A DNA stretch of 64,000 bases. It comes from Aerosticca soli. Lineage in GTDB: Bacteria > Pseudomonadota > Gammaproteobacteria > Xanthomonadales > Rhodanobacteraceae. The stretch lies in NCBI RefSeq assembly GCF_003967035.1, contig NZ_AP018560.1:209001-273000 (forward strand). Reading direction: 5' to 3'. The translations under genes and the position numbers were made by a program. Below the pieces are notes generated by a model that had not been told where the DNA came from, made no database searches, and saw only the letters and a list, made by a program, of their open reading frames with translations. Shown here piece by piece: positions 1-10,500 of this stretch. Positions within the stretch are counted from its first letter, which is position 1, and each line of letters starts with the position of its first letter.

Positions 1-573
1 GTCGTAGCCGCCGTCGGCGAGGTAGCCGCGCGCGGTGGCGAGGTCCGGCTTCTCGACGAAGCGCTCGACGCGGTACACGCCTTCGCCGATCGCCGCCCCG
101 CGGCGGATGTAGCCGAAGCCGGTCTCGGGCCGGTCCGGGCGGATGCCGAAGGTCACCAGCCAGCCCTCGCGCGCGCTGGGCAGCGCCCGCGCCACGGCAT
201 CGGCGAAGGCCTGCGGCCGGGTGATGAGGTGATCGGCCGGCAACACCAGCAGCAGCGCCTCGGCATCACGCGCGAGCGCCTCCAGCGCGCCCAGCGCGAT
301 CGCCGGCGCGGTGTTGCGCGCCAGCGGCTCGAGCACGATGGCGGCGTCGGCGACGCCGGCCTCCTGCAATTGCTCGGCGGCGAGGAAGCGATGGTCCTCG
401 CTGGCGACCACGATGGGCGCGGCGGCATCGGGCAGGCGCCGGGCGCGCGCGACGGTCTGCTGGAACAGCGTGCGCTCGCCCTTGAGGCACAGGAACTGCT
501 TGGGCAGGTTGCGGCGCGACACCGGCCACAGCCGGGTGCCGCTGCCGCCGCTGAGGACGAGGGGCGTCAACAT
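1..573 (-). CDS. xanB: Mannose-1-phosphate guanylyltransferase (partial, C-terminal part beyond the window)
   Basis: The first 191 codons of a nucleotidyltransferase, read leftward off the window edge. The N-terminus carries the pyrophosphorylase signature LVLSGGSGTRLWPVSR at residues 5-20, followed by PKQFL, LVLPADHLI and the sugar-binding FVEKPD. These are typical of ManC/XanB enzymes that make GDP-mannose from mannose-1-phosphate and GTP. In Xanthomonadales the enzyme is usually bifunctional, with a phosphomannose isomerase domain at the C-terminus; that part is outside the window, so bifunctionality is inferred. The ATG lies 4 bp after the rmlD stop, so it is probably the last visible gene of the rmlBACD operon. 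GDP-mannose would feed LPS or exopolysaccharide synthesis. Confidence 0.9.
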   Translation of the reverse strand, partial: MLTPLVLSGGSGTRLWPVSRRNLPKQFLCLKGERTLFQQTVARARRLPDAAAPIVVASEDHRFLAAEQLQEAGVADAAIVLEPLARNTAPAIALGALEALARDAEALLLVLPADHLITRPQAFADAVARALPSAREGWLVTFGIRPDRPETGFGYIRRGAAIGEGVYRVERFVEKPDLATARGYLADGGYD

Positions 574-577
574 GCGC

Positions 578-1513
578 TTAGGATACCGGATCGGCCAGGC
601 GCGTCAGCACCGCCGGCAGCTCCTCGCGCCAATCCGGCAGCGGCAGGTCGAAGCGTTCGACGAAGCCGCCGTTGTCCAGCACCGACCAGGCCGGCCGGCG
701 CGCCGGCGTCGGGAAGTCGCGGGTACGGATCGCGCTGACGCGGGGTGCGCGCGGCAGCAGGCCCCGCGCCATGGCCTCGGCCACGATGGCCTCGGCGAAG
801 CCGTGCCAGGTGGTGTGGCCGCTGCTCACCAGGTGGTGCGTGCCGGCGAGCGCCGCGCGCCGTGCCGGTGTTGCCGCGACCCAGGCATCCAGCGCGGCGA
901 GCGTGCCGCGCACGATCAGCGCGGTGCTGGTCGGCGCGCCGAACTGGTCGGCGACCACGCGCAGCTCGTCGCGCTCGGCGGCCAGGCGCAGCATGGTGCG
1001 CAGGAAGTTGTGCCCGTGCGGGGCGTAGACCCACGCCGTGCGCAGGATGAGATGCGCGGCGCCGCTTTCGCGCAGCGCGATTTCGCCGGCGAGCTTGCTG
1101 CGTCCGTAGGCGCCGAGCGGCGCCGTCGGCGCATCGACCGGATACGGCGCATGTGCACGGCCGTCGAATACATAGTCGGTGGAGTAGTGCAGCACGCGCG
1201 CGCCGTGCGCGGCCGCCCAGGCGCCGAGCACGCCGACGGCCTCGCCGTTGACGCGGGTGGCGAGGGCTTCCTCCTGCTCGGCGCGATCGACTGCGGTATA
1301 GGCGGCGGCGTTGACGATGAGCCGTGGCTGCAGGCGGTCGAGCAGCGCCGGCAGCGTGTGCGGCTGGGCGAGATCGGCCACCTCGATGCGCGCGCCGTCG
1401 AAGCGCCGGCCGTCGCGGCTGGCGGTGACGAGCTCGCCGCGTGCGGCCAGCCCGCCGTGCTCGACGAAGGCGCGGCCGAGCTGGCCGTTGGCGCCGAGCA
1501 GCAGGATTTTCAT
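578..1513 (-). CDS. rmlD: dTDP-4-dehydrorhamnose reductase
   Basis: A 311-residue short-chain dehydrogenase-like enzyme catalysing the last step of dTDP-L-rhamnose synthesis, NAD(P)H reduction of dTDP-4-dehydro-L-rhamnose. The N-terminus [16 protein letters not shown] is the Rossmann dinucleotide-binding motif. STDYVFDG and the catalytic YGRSKLAGE (YxxxK) follow. The chosen ATG overlaps the rmlC stop by 4 bp (ATGA), which decides the start against a longer upstream reading. Length and motif order match RmlD. It works with RmlA, B and C encoded immediately upstream; cytoplasmic. Confidence 0.95.
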   Translation of the reverse strand: MKILLLGANGQLGRAFVEHGGLAARGELVTASRDGRRFDGARIEVADLAQPHTLPALLDRLQPRLIVNAAAYTAVDRAEQEEALATRVNGEAVGVLGAWAAAHGARVLHYSTDYVFDGRAHAPYPVDAPTAPLGAYGRSKLAGEIALRESGAAHLILRTAWVYAPHGHNFLRTMLRLAAERDELRVVADQFGAPTSTALIVRGTLAALDAWVAATPARRAALAGTHHLVSSGHTTWHGFAEAIVAEAMARGLLPRAPRVSAIRTRDFPTPARRPAWSVLDNGGFVERFDLPLPDWREELPAVLTRLADPVS

Positions 1514-2067
1514 GGCGCGAACACGGGCAGCCGCTCGGCCGGCACCTCGGCGAGGAAGGGCGCCTGCGCGTCCTTGGGCGACAGATTGGGCGCGGCGACC
1601 GGCCAGTCGATGGCAAGCGCGGCGTCGTTCCAGCGGATCGCCGCGTCGGCGGCGGCGTCGTAGAGCGCGGTGCACTGGTAGGTGAACAGCGCATGCTCGG
1701 AGACCACGCAGAAGCCGTGCGCGTAGCCTTCCGGAATCCACAGGTGGCGGTGGTTGTCGCCGGTCAGCATGACGCCGACCCAGCGCCCGAAGGTGGGCGA
1801 GCCGCGGCGGATGTCCACGGCGACGTCGTAGACTTCGCCTTCCAGCACGCTGACCAGCTTGCCCTGCGGATTGGGCCACTGGTAATGCAGGCCGCGCAGC
1901 ACGCCGCCGGATGAGCGCGAGACGTTGGTCTGCACGAAGTCGCGCACGATGCCGGCGTCGCGGAACTTGCCGGCGTGGTAGCTCTCGTAGAAGAACCCGC
2001 GGGCGTCGCCGAACACCTTGGGCTCGATCAGCTTGACGCCGGGCAATGCGGTGTCGGTGACTTTCAT
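1510..2067 (-). CDS. rmlC: dTDP-4-dehydrorhamnose 3,5-epimerase
   Basis: A 185-residue cupin enzyme that epimerises C3 and C5 of dTDP-4-dehydro-6-deoxy-D-glucose. The sequence shows [11 protein letters not shown] near residue 20, the conserved GVLRGLHYQ (catalytic His region), [19 protein letters not shown], and [14 protein letters not shown] with the following tyrosine region. Full length for the family. The ATG overlaps the rmlA stop by 4 bp; a longer in-frame reading upstream lies inside rmlA and lacks family similarity. Third gene of the rml operon. Confidence 0.95.
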   Translation of the reverse strand: MKVTDTALPGVKLIEPKVFGDARGFFYESYHAGKFRDAGIVRDFVQTNVSRSSGGVLRGLHYQWPNPQGKLVSVLEGEVYDVAVDIRRGSPTFGRWVGVMLTGDNHRHLWIPEGYAHGFCVVSEHALFTYQCTALYDAAADAAIRWNDAALAIDWPVAAPNLSPKDAQAPFLAEVPAERLPVFAP

Positions 2068-2954
2068 CGCGCCGGCCCCTGCTCGACGAGTGCGCGCAGG
2101 TAGGCGCCGTAGCCGGTCTTGGCCAGTGGCGCGGCCAGGCGCAACAGCTGCTCGGCGTCGATCCAGCCCTGCTGGAAGGCGATTTCTTCCGGGCAGCACA
2201 CCTTGAGGCCCTGGCGGTTCTCGATGGTCTGGATGAAGTTGCCCGCTTCCATCAGCGACTCGTGTGTGCCGGTGTCGAGCCAGGCATAGCCGCGACCGAG
2301 CCGTTCCAGATGCAGCGAGCCATCGTCGAGATAGCGCCGGTTGAGATCGGTGATTTCCAGCTCCCCGCGCGGCGATGGAGTGAGCGCGGCGGCGAAGTCA
2401 CAGACGCGGCCGTCGTAGAAGTACAGGCCGGTCACCGCGTAGTGCGACTTCGGCCGGGCGGGTTTTTCCTCCAGCCCGACCACGCGGCCGGCGGCGTCGA
2501 ATTCGGCCACGCCGTAGCGTTCCGGATCCTTCACCCAGTAGCCGAACACGGTGGCGCCATGCGTGCGCGCCGAGGCGCGGCGCAGGCTGTCGGTGAGGCC
2601 GTGGCCGTGGAAGATGTTGTCGCCCAGCACCAGGCAGCTCGGGCGGCCGCCGAGAAACTCGCGGCCGATCAGGAACGCCTGCGCAAGGCCATCCGGCGAG
2701 GGCTGCACCGCGTAACGAATGGCGATGCCCCATTGCGCGCCGTCGCCGAGCAAGCGCTGGAACAAGGCCTGCTCGTGCGGCGTGTTGATGATGAGGATCT
2801 CGCGGATGCCGGCCAGCATCAGGGTGGCCAGCGGATAGAAGATCATCGGCTTGTCGTACACCGGCAGCAGCTGCTTGCTCACCGCCTGGGTGATCGGGTA
2901 GAGCCGGGTGCCGGCGCCGCCGGCGAGGATGATGCCCCTGCGTGCGTCGCTCAT
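2064..2954 (-). CDS. rmlA: Glucose-1-phosphate thymidylyltransferase
   Basis: A 296-residue nucleotidyltransferase making dTDP-glucose from glucose-1-phosphate and dTTP, the first committed step towards dTDP-rhamnose. The N-terminal [16 protein letters not shown] is the nucleotide-binding loop. [27 protein letters not shown] and [20 protein letters not shown] are hallmark RmlA segments. The start overlaps the rmlB stop by 4 bp. RmlA is classically inhibited allosterically by dTDP-rhamnose (family knowledge, not visible here). Confidence 0.96.
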   Translation of the reverse strand: MSDARRGIILAGGAGTRLYPITQAVSKQLLPVYDKPMIFYPLATLMLAGIREILIINTPHEQALFQRLLGDGAQWGIAIRYAVQPSPDGLAQAFLIGREFLGGRPSCLVLGDNIFHGHGLTDSLRRASARTHGATVFGYWVKDPERYGVAEFDAAGRVVGLEEKPARPKSHYAVTGLYFYDGRVCDFAAALTPSPRGELEITDLNRRYLDDGSLHLERLGRGYAWLDTGTHESLMEAGNFIQTIENRQGLKVCCPEEIAFQQGWIDAEQLLRLAAPLAKTGYGAYLRALVEQGPAR

Positions 2955-4000
2955 GTGCCCAGCCGCTCCAGCCGGTAGCTGCCGTCCAGCACGCGGTTCA
3001 CCCAATGCTGGTGGGCGAGGTACCAGTCCACCGTCCGCGCGAGGCCGCTCTCGAAGGTCTGCGTGGGCCGCCAGCCCAGCTCGCGCTGCAGCTTGCCCGA
3101 GTCGATGGCGTAGCGGCGGTCGTGGCCGGGGCGATCCTTGACGAAGGTGATGAGCGAGTCGTGCGGGCGACCGTCCGACCGCGGCCGGCGCTCGTCGAGC
3201 AGCGCGCAGATCGTCTTCACCACCGCGATGTTCTCGCGCTCGGCATTGCCGCCGACGTTGTAGGTCTCGCCCACGCGGCCGGCCTCCAGCACGCGGCGGA
3301 TCGCCGCGCAGTGATCGCCCACGTACAGCCAGTCGCGCACGTTGCGGCCGTCGCCGTAGACCGGCAGCGGCTCGCCGGCGAGCGCCTTCTGGATGGTGAG
3401 CGGGATCAGTTTTTCCGGGAACTGGTACGGCCCGTAGTTGTTGGAGCAGTTGGTGGTCAGCGTGGGCAGGCCGTAGGTGTGGTGGAAGGCGCGCACCAGA
3501 TGATCGGAGGCCGCCTTGGAGGCCGAGTAGGGCGAGTTCGGCGCGTAGGGCGTGGTCTCGCTGAACCTGCCCTCCGCGCCCAGCGAGCCGTAGACCTCGT
3601 CGGTGGACACGTGCAGGAAGCGGAAGGCCCCGCGCGCGGGGCCGTCGAGGCCGCGCCAGTAGTCGCGCGCGCACTCCAGCAAGGCCAGCGTGCCGACCAC
3701 GTTGGTTTCCACGAACGCGGCCGGACCGTCGATGGAGCGGTCCACGTGCGACTCGGCCGCGAAGTTGACGATGGCCTGCGGGCGGTGCTCGGCAAGCAGC
3801 CGGGCAACCAGCGCGCGATCGCCGATGTCGCCCTGCACGAACACGTGCCTTGGCTCGTCCGCGAGCGGCGCCAGGGTGTCGGGATTGCCGGCGTAGGTGA
3901 GCTTGTCGAGATTGACCACGCGCAGCCCGTCGGCCACGGCCTGCAGCACGAAATTGGCACCGATGAAGCCGGCGCCGCCGGTGACGAGCAGGGTTTTCAT
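2951..4000 (-). CDS. rmlB: dTDP-glucose 4,6-dehydratase
   Basis: A 349-residue extended short-chain dehydrogenase, NAD+-dependent, converting dTDP-glucose to dTDP-4-dehydro-6-deoxyglucose. It begins [17 protein letters not shown] (NAD-binding glycine motif), has [12 protein letters not shown] with the Thr-Asp-Glu active-site triad, then the catalytic [10 protein letters not shown] and [14 protein letters not shown]. Length is as expected. It is the first gene of the rmlBACD-xanB operon, and its start faces the divergent metB-like gene across about 200 bp, so the operon promoter should lie there. Confidence 0.96.
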   Translation of the reverse strand: MKTLLVTGGAGFIGANFVLQAVADGLRVVNLDKLTYAGNPDTLAPLADEPRHVFVQGDIGDRALVARLLAEHRPQAIVNFAAESHVDRSIDGPAAFVETNVVGTLALLECARDYWRGLDGPARGAFRFLHVSTDEVYGSLGAEGRFSETTPYAPNSPYSASKAASDHLVRAFHHTYGLPTLTTNCSNNYGPYQFPEKLIPLTIQKALAGEPLPVYGDGRNVRDWLYVGDHCAAIRRVLEAGRVGETYNVGGNAERENIAVVKTICALLDERRPRSDGRPHDSLITFVKDRPGHDRRYAIDSGKLQRELGWRPTQTFESGLARTVDWYLAHQHWVNRVLDGSYRLERLGT

Positions 4001-4120
4001 GCGTATGAGACATCCTTGACTTGCGTTTGCGTCATCGGTTCGGCCTGAGTCTCAACGAGACATGGCCGGCCCGCTCACGAGCGGACGCATTGTGCCATGC
4101 GCAACGCGAGCATCCGATGG

Positions 4121-4151
4121 TTCAGGCAAGTCCGGCGTCGCTGGCTAGAAT
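4121..4151 (+). promoter_or_regulatory. Putative promoter of the metB-like/wzm/wzt operon
   Basis: A TAGAAT -10-like hexamer at 4146-4151 lies 45 bp before the metB-like ATG, with a weak -35 (TTCAGG at 4121-4126, 19 bp spacing). The same GCTAGAATG context appears before gcvH. The rest of the 4001-4196 divergent gap shows no MetJ box, so this transsulfuration gene is not obviously in the methionine regulon. Prediction from inspection only. Confidence 0.35.
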
Positions 4152-4196
4152 GAACGGCTCGCCTCACGGCACAGCCTTCTTACAGGATCTGCTCCC

Positions 4197-5408
4197 ATGG
4201 CAACCCGCTCGCGCGCCGCCGGCCAAGGTCTCGGCACCCGCGCCATCCATGCCGGCCAGCGGCCGGACCCGGCCACCGGCGCGATCATGACGCCGATCTA
4301 CGCCAGCTCCACCTACGTGCAGGAAAGCCCCGGCCGACACAAGGGTTATGAGTATTCGCGCACCGGCAACCCGACCCGCGCGGCCTACGAGCGCTGCGTG
4401 GCCGACCTGGAAGGCGGCGTCGCCGGTTTTGCCTTCGCCTCGGGCATGGCCGCGGCGGCCACGGTGCTGGAACTGCTCGATGCCGGCAGCCACGTGATCG
4501 CGATGGACGATCTCTACGGCGGCAGCTACCGCCTGTTCGAACGCGTGCGCCGGCGCACGGCGGGGCTGGAGATCGACTTCGTCGATCTCAACGACGGCAA
4601 GGCCCTGCGCGCGGCGCTGAAACCGAACACGCGGATGATCTGGGCCGAGACGCCGACCAACCCGATGCTGAAGCTGGTCGATCTCGCCAAGGTCGCCGCG
4701 TTCGCCAGGAAGCATGGCTTGCTGCTGGTGGTGGACAACACCTTCGCCTCGCCGATGCTGCAGCGGCCGCTCGCGCTCGGCGCCGACCTCGTGTTGCATT
4801 CGGCAACCAAGTACCTGAACGGCCATTCCGACATGGTCGGCGGCATCGTCGTGGCCGGTGATGCGGAACTGGCCGAGCGGATGGCGTTCCTGCAGAACGC
4901 GGTGGGTGCGATCGCCGGCCCGTTCGATGCCTTTCTCGCCCTGCGCGGTCTCAAGACGCTGCACCTGAGGATGCGCGCGCACTGCGCCAACGCGCTGGAA
5001 CTTGCGCAATGGCTGGAAACGCACCCGGCCGTGGAGCGAGTGATCTACCCGGGCCTCAAGAGCCACCCGCAGCACGCGCTGGCGCGCCGGCAGATGGACG
5101 GCTACGGCGGCATCGTCAGCGTCGAGCTGAAGGGCGGCCTGAAGCAGGCGCGCCGCGTGCTGGAACGCTGCCGGCTGTTCTCGCTGGCCGAGTCGCTCGG
5201 CGGCGTGGAGAGCCTGATCGAGCACCCGTCCGTCATGACCCATGCGTCGGTGCCCGCGGCCAACCGCAAGCGGCTGGGCATCAGCGACGGGCTGGTCAGG
5301 CTGTCGGTAGGCGTGGAAGACGTGGCGGACCTGCGGGCGGAATTGCAGGACGCATTGGCCGGTTCGAAGCAGCCGCATTCCGCTGGAAGAAAACAAGGAC
5401 CTGCTTGA
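4197..5408 (+). CDS. metB: Transsulfuration-family PLP enzyme (cystathionine gamma-synthase/lyase type)
   Basis: A 403-residue Cys/Met-metabolism PLP enzyme. Visible landmarks are GTRAIHAGQ near the N-terminus, YEYSRTGNPTR, the cofactor-stacking DDLYGGSYRLF, VDNTFASPMLQRPL, and the Schiff-base lysine in HSATKYLNGHSDMVGG. The family includes cystathionine gamma-synthase, gamma-lyase and beta-lyase, which cannot be separated safely by eye; synthase or gamma-lyase is most likely. A second paralogue lies at 62791. In Xanthomonas the LPS locus is bordered by such a gene on one side and etfA on the other, as here. The wzm ATG follows its stop after only 2 bp, so it probably shares a transcript with the O-antigen exporter. 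The symbol follows the Xanthomonas locus convention. Confidence 0.88.
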   Translation: MATRSRAAGQGLGTRAIHAGQRPDPATGAIMTPIYASSTYVQESPGRHKGYEYSRTGNPTRAAYERCVADLEGGVAGFAFASGMAAAATVLELLDAGSHVIAMDDLYGGSYRLFERVRRRTAGLEIDFVDLNDGKALRAALKPNTRMIWAETPTNPMLKLVDLAKVAAFARKHGLLLVVDNTFASPMLQRPLALGADLVLHSATKYLNGHSDMVGGIVVAGDAELAERMAFLQNAVGAIAGPFDAFLALRGLKTLHLRMRAHCANALELAQWLETHPAVERVIYPGLKSHPQHALARRQMDGYGGIVSVELKGGLKQARRVLERCRLFSLAESLGGVESLIEHPSVMTHASVPAANRKRLGISDGLVRLSVGVEDVADLRAELQDALAGSKQPHSAGRKQGPA

Positions 5409-5410
5409 AC

Positions 5411-6217
5411 ATGCAAAGATTGTTTGGCCCATTCTCGGCACTGTGGAAATATGGATCGCTGACGCACGAGCTGGCGCGGCGCGACATACTCGGCCGTTAT
5501 CGTGGCGCCAGTTTCGGCCTGGCCTGGTCCTTGATCAGCCCATTCCTGATGCTGTGCGTGTATACCTTCGCCTTCGGCGTGATCCTGAAGTCCAAGTGGC
5601 CGCAGGTGGCTGGAGGCGACCATCCGTTCGCGATCATTCTCTTCGTGGGCTTGATCGTGCATGGCTTCTTCTCGGAATGCCTGTCGCGTTCGCCAACGCT
5701 GATCACCGGCAATCCGGGTTTCGTCAAGAAAGTGGTCTTTCCGCTGGAGATATTTCCCTGGCAGATCGTGTTGTCGGCCCTGTTCCAGGCGGGCACCAAC
5801 CTGCTGGTCTTCATCATGCTGCGCCTGCTGCTGGAAGGCACGGTCAGCTGGACGATCGTCTTCATACCCGTGGTGTTCGTTCCGCTCGTATGTCTCAGCC
5901 TGGGTGTGTCGTGGATATTTGCCGCGCTCGGCGTTTACCTGCGGGACATCAACCAGGTGACGGGCGTACTGGCCACGGCCATGCTCTTCCTGTCCTCGGC
6001 GATGATCCCGGTACAGACCTTGCCCGAGCACTCGCGCATACTCTTCCACCTCAATCCGCTGACTTTCCTGATCGACCAGGCGCGTGCGGTCGCGCTGTGG
6101 GGTCAATACCCGGACTGGAGCGGCCTGCTGGCCTACACCCTGGGCGGGCTGGTCCTGATGTACCTGGGCTATGCATGGTTCATGGCGACCAAGAGGGGAT
6201 TTGCGGATGTCCTCTGA
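5411..6217 (+). CDS. wzm: O-antigen ABC transporter permease
   Basis: A 268-residue ABC-2 type integral membrane protein. It shows an amphipathic N-terminus with LARRDILGRYRGASFGLAW, then about six hydrophobic segments such as LISPFLMLCVYTFAFGVIL and VFVPLVCLSLGVSWIFAAL, ending with the LNPLTFLIDQARAVALWG region. With Wzt it exports undecaprenyl-linked O-polysaccharide across the inner membrane. It is 2 bp after the metB-like gene and overlaps wzt by 11 bp, so subunit synthesis is probably translationally coupled. The presence of Wzm/Wzt and absence of Wzx/Wzy nearby point to ABC-dependent O-antigen assembly. Confidence 0.93.
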   Translation: MQRLFGPFSALWKYGSLTHELARRDILGRYRGASFGLAWSLISPFLMLCVYTFAFGVILKSKWPQVAGGDHPFAIILFVGLIVHGFFSECLSRSPTLITGNPGFVKKVVFPLEIFPWQIVLSALFQAGTNLLVFIMLRLLLEGTVSWTIVFIPVVFVPLVCLSLGVSWIFAALGVYLRDINQVTGVLATAMLFLSSAMIPVQTLPEHSRILFHLNPLTFLIDQARAVALWGQYPDWSGLLAYTLGGLVLMYLGYAWFMATKRGFADVL

Positions 6218-7565
6218 GCTGGCAATCCAGGTGGTTGGGCTCTCGAAAAGTTTTCCGATCTATGCGAAGCCCCACCACCGTCTGATGCAGATGTTCTCGC
6301 CCGCGGACTCGCGGCATCGCTGGTACCGCGAGTTCGAAGCCTTGCGGGACGTCAACCTCAGCATCCGCAAGGGCGAGACGGTAGGCATCGTGGGCCGCAA
6401 CGGCTCCGGCAAGTCGACCTTGCTGCAGTTGATCTGCGGCACGCTCTCGCCCAGCACGGGCAGCGTGCACGTGAACGGCCGCATCGCGGCGCTCCTGGAG
6501 CTCGGATCCGGGTTCAATCCCGAATTCACCGGGCGCGAAAACGTCTATCTGAACGGCACGGTGCTTGGTCTTTCTCACGAGGAGATCGACGCCCGTTTCG
6601 CGGAGATCGTCGCGTTCGCCGACATCGGAGACTTCATCGAGCAGCCGGTCAAGAGCTACTCGAGCGGCATGGCGGTTAGGTTGGCCTTCGCCGTGGCGAT
6701 CAACGTGACGCCGGACATCCTGGTCGTCGACGAGGCGCTGTCCGTGGGAGACGAGGCATTCCAGCGCAAATGCTTCGCCCGCATCGAGGAGATCCGCAAT
6801 GCCGGGGCGACGGTGCTGTTCGTGTCGCACTCCGCCGGCGCGGTGATGGAACTGTGCGACCGCGCGGTACTGCTGGACCACGGTGAGCTGCTGCTGGACG
6901 GTACGCCCAAATACGTCCTCTCGCGCTATCACAAGCTGGCGTATGCGCCGGCAGCGAAGCTGGACCAGGTACGGCAGCAGCTGCGCGAGGAGATGCGTGC
7001 CCCTGAAATGCCGCGGGCCGAGCTGGAGATGCGTAGCGACGACGCCCCACCGGCGGACGATGCCTATTTCGACCAGGGCCTGCGGCCGCAAAGCACGGTG
7101 CGTTACGAGCAGCGCGGTGCGTCCATCGTCGACCCGCACGTCGAAACCCCGGATGGCCGCACTGTGAACGTCCTCAGGCCGGATGAGGAATACGTGTATA
7201 CCTACAAGGTGGACTTCCAGCGAGCCGCGGTCGCGGTGCGGCTGGGCATGCTCATCAAGACGGTCAGCGGGTTGGAGCTGGGCGGCGCGGTCACCGCACC
7301 GCAGGGGGGCAGCGAGCTCGCCGTGACCGCCGGGCAGCACGTCGAGGTCCGCTTCCATTTCAGAACCGCGCTCGCCCCGGGCGTTTACTTCATGAATGCC
7401 GGCGTTTCGGCGCACGGGGAGGAAGGCGAGATCTATCTGGACCGCCTGATCGACGCAATCATGTTTCGGGTAATGCCCGACGAGGGACGGGTGGCCACCG
7501 GCTGGGTGAATTTCGGCGTGCGGCCGAAGCTGCGGCTGCTTGAACGCGACGAACTTTCCGTATGA
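6207..7565 (+). CDS. wzt: O-antigen ABC transporter ATPase with C-terminal extension
   Basis: A 452-residue ATPase partner of Wzm. Walker A GRNGSGKS is at residues 63-70, the signature is SYSSGMAVRLA, and Walker B is ILVVDEALSVGD with a following H-loop (FVSHSAG). The ATPase part ends near residue 250. About 200 more residues form a separate domain (around 310-450, rich in beta-strand-like alternation, for example FHFRTALAPGVYFMNAGVS). In E. coli O9a/O8 such a Wzt C-terminal domain binds the modified non-reducing end of the finished glycan before export. By analogy this exporter probably recognises a capped O-chain; the cap is unknown. The start was chosen at MSSELAIQ, overlapping wzm. Confidence 0.93.
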   Translation: MSSELAIQVVGLSKSFPIYAKPHHRLMQMFSPADSRHRWYREFEALRDVNLSIRKGETVGIVGRNGSGKSTLLQLICGTLSPSTGSVHVNGRIAALLELGSGFNPEFTGRENVYLNGTVLGLSHEEIDARFAEIVAFADIGDFIEQPVKSYSSGMAVRLAFAVAINVTPDILVVDEALSVGDEAFQRKCFARIEEIRNAGATVLFVSHSAGAVMELCDRAVLLDHGELLLDGTPKYVLSRYHKLAYAPAAKLDQVRQQLREEMRAPEMPRAELEMRSDDAPPADDAYFDQGLRPQSTVRYEQRGASIVDPHVETPDGRTVNVLRPDEEYVYTYKVDFQRAAVAVRLGMLIKTVSGLELGGAVTAPQGGSELAVTAGQHVEVRFHFRTALAPGVYFMNAGVSAHGEEGEIYLDRLIDAIMFRVMPDEGRVATGWVNFGVRPKLRLLERDELSV

Positions 7566-10500
7566 GCTCGAGTGCCGATTCGAATGCGGGCATGCCCAAG
7601 GGCATTCTCGTGCTGGGGATGCATCGCAGCGGAACGTCGGCGCTGACGCGCGTGCTGAACCTTCTCGGCGCGCAGTTGAGCAGCACGCTGTGGGAGGCCA
7701 ACGAGGCGAACAGGAGGGGGTTCTGGGAGGATCCCCGCATCTTCGGCATCCATGACGAGCTGCTGCGGGCTCTTGGACGGAACTGGGACGACCTGCGGGC
7801 GCTGCCGGAGCACTGGATGGACTCGGCTGCGGCGTCCTCGGCGCGCGAGCGCCTAGTGGACCTGCTGAGGGCCGAGTTCTCCCAGTCGCGACTGTGGGTG
7901 GTCAAGGACCCGCGGATCTGCCGGCTGCTGCCGCTGTGGAAGCGCATCTTCGAGCAGCTGGATGTGCGGATGCATTGCGTGCTCGCGCTGCGTCACCCCG
8001 ACGAGGTCGCACGGTCGCTGAAGTCGCGCAACGACCACGCGCTGGCCCGGTCGAGGCTGGCATGGCTGGAGCACACCGCGGAAAGCGTGCTCGGCAGCCG
8101 CGGCTTCCCGCGCGCGGTGGTTTCCTACGACCAGCTGATGACGGACTGGGAAGCCGCGATGCGGCGCGTGTCCGCCGAACTGGAGCTCCCGTGGCCGGTG
8201 CAGCTGGAGGACGTGCGCCCTCAGGTGAACGAATTCCTCTCCCCCGGCGAGCGGCATCATCAGGTACCCTGGATGCCGGAGGAGGGGAGCCGGGAGTTGA
8301 TCGATCGTCTCTTCGTGGGGATGCTGCGGGCGTCCGAAGGGCAGGGGTGGGAGCTCGCGGAAGAGGCGGCGCGCAGCTACGTCGGCAGCCGGCACGCATT
8401 CCTGGACGCGCTGAACTCGGAGCAGGAAGCATTCGAAATGCAACAGCAGCAATGGATGTGCGAACGGCAGGCGTTGACGGAGGCGTTCGAAGGCAAGCTC
8501 CAGGCCTGCCGGCAAGCGCTGGGCGAGGAGCTGGCCGCCCAGGTGGCGGCGACCGTCGCCCGCGAGGTGGAGGCACGGCTGGCCGCGCAGGCCGATACCG
8601 TGCGCTCCCAGCTGGAGGAATTTCTCGACAGCCATACGACGGCCATGGCCACGACGCTGGAACAGATGTCGGCGAAGATGGAGTCGTTGCGTGCCGCCAT
8701 CGACGCCGTCAGGCCGGCGCAGGCGGAGATGGCCGCGCTGCAGGAGAGCCGGCGACGGCTGGAGGAGGAGGTGCGTGCGCTGCGCAGCTCCTCCTCCTGG
8801 AGGCTGACGGCGCCGCTTCGCTTGGCCGCGTCCATGCTGCGCAGGCCGCGCACGGCAATGCGCAGAGCCGGCTTTCTGGTCCGCCTGACGCTGACGTCGG
8901 TCAGACAGAATGGATTACTGAAGACGGCAGCGAAGATCGTCGCTGCTCCGCGGAAATACGGATTCAAGGCGCTGCTGGCGGGTATCCCGGACGCGGGCGT
9001 CGGGCAGATTGTCGCTGCCGCGGACGAGACGCGGATGGTCCTGCCCGAGGCCCTGCCCGCGCTGGACCGGCTCGATCTGCGCGTGCTGATGATCGCGGAA
9101 CTGGGCCTGCCGCAATGCCGGCAGTACCGGGTGGTGCAAAAGCAGCAAATGCTCGAGAAGCTGGGCATCGACAGCACCGTCGTGAGTTGGACCGACGTGG
9201 CCAAGTGCCGGAGCCTGCTGCAGACGCACTCGGTGGTGATCTTCTACAGGGTCCCGGGCTTCCCCGACCAGTTGCAGCTCATGCGCGAGGCCAAGGCGCT
9301 GGGCCTGGCGACCTTCTGGGAAGTGGACGACATCATCTTCGACGAGCAGAAGTACCGCGCCAATACCAATCTCCGCCACCTGGACGAGAAGACCCACAAG
9401 GGCATCCTGTTCGGCATCCCCCTCTACAGGGCCGCGCTGCTCGAGTGCGGCGCGGGCATCGCCTCCACCCGGGGCGTGGCCGAAGCCATGCGCGAGGCGG
9501 GCGTATCCACCGTTTTCGTGGTGGAGAACGCGCTCGACGGCGCCGCGCTGCGGGTGGCCGCCGGCATCCGCAGGGAAAAGGCCGACGACGGGCTCGTACG
9601 GATCGTGTACGGGTCGGGCAGCCGTGCCCACGACGCCGACTTCAGGGTCGCCGCGCGGGCCATACGGCGGGTGCTCAGGGCGCGGCCCAACGCGCGCCTG
9701 ACGGTAATGGGCGAGCTCAACCTGCCTGCGGCCGAATACGCGGGAGTCATGCAGCAGGTCGAGCGGCTGCCCACGTGCGACTACGAGACCTACCTGCGGC
9801 GCCTTGCCGCGTGCGACATCGCCATAGCTCCGCTCGAGGACACCTCGTTCAACGACGCGAAGTCCAACATCAAGTTCCTCGAAGCGTCCATCGTGCACCT
9901 GCCGTCGGTCTGCTCGCCGCGCGCGGCCTTCAGGTCCGCGATCGAAGATGGCGTGAGTGGCTACCTCGCCGACGACGGACAGGCCTGGGAAAAGGCCCTG
10001 CTGAGCCTGGTGGACGATGCCGCACTGCGCGAATCGATGGCGCAGCGGGCGTACCAGCACGTGATGGCCCATTATACGCTGCCGCGGCTTGCTGCCGAGC
10101 AGCTCGAACCGGTGTTCCGGGCGTATCGCGACCGCCGGCGCCCGAAGCTGCGCGTGCTGGGAGTGAACATCTTTTTCGCGCCGCGCAGCTTCGGCGGCGC
10201 AACGATCGTGGCGGAAGAGATGATGAAGCGCATCAACCGGCGCGAGGACGTCGAGTACGCCATGTTCACCACGGTGTCCACGGACAGGGCGCCCCCTTAC
10301 GAGCTGGTCCGCTACGGGGCCGCCGCCGGCGACGTATTCGCCATGGGCCTGCCGCACGAGGGAGCGCCTGCCTATGCATACGCCAACCCGCATTCCATCC
10401 ATCCGTTCCTCGAAGCGCTGCATGCCTACCGCCCGGATATCGTGCACCTGCACAGCGTGCAGGGCATAGGGGCGCGCATCGCCGAGGTATGCATCCGCGA

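Noticed and set aside
4001-4196. Search for met boxes before the 4197 metB-like gene
   Set aside because: GAGTCTC and GAGAC pieces occur, but no AGACGTCT-like tandem sites.
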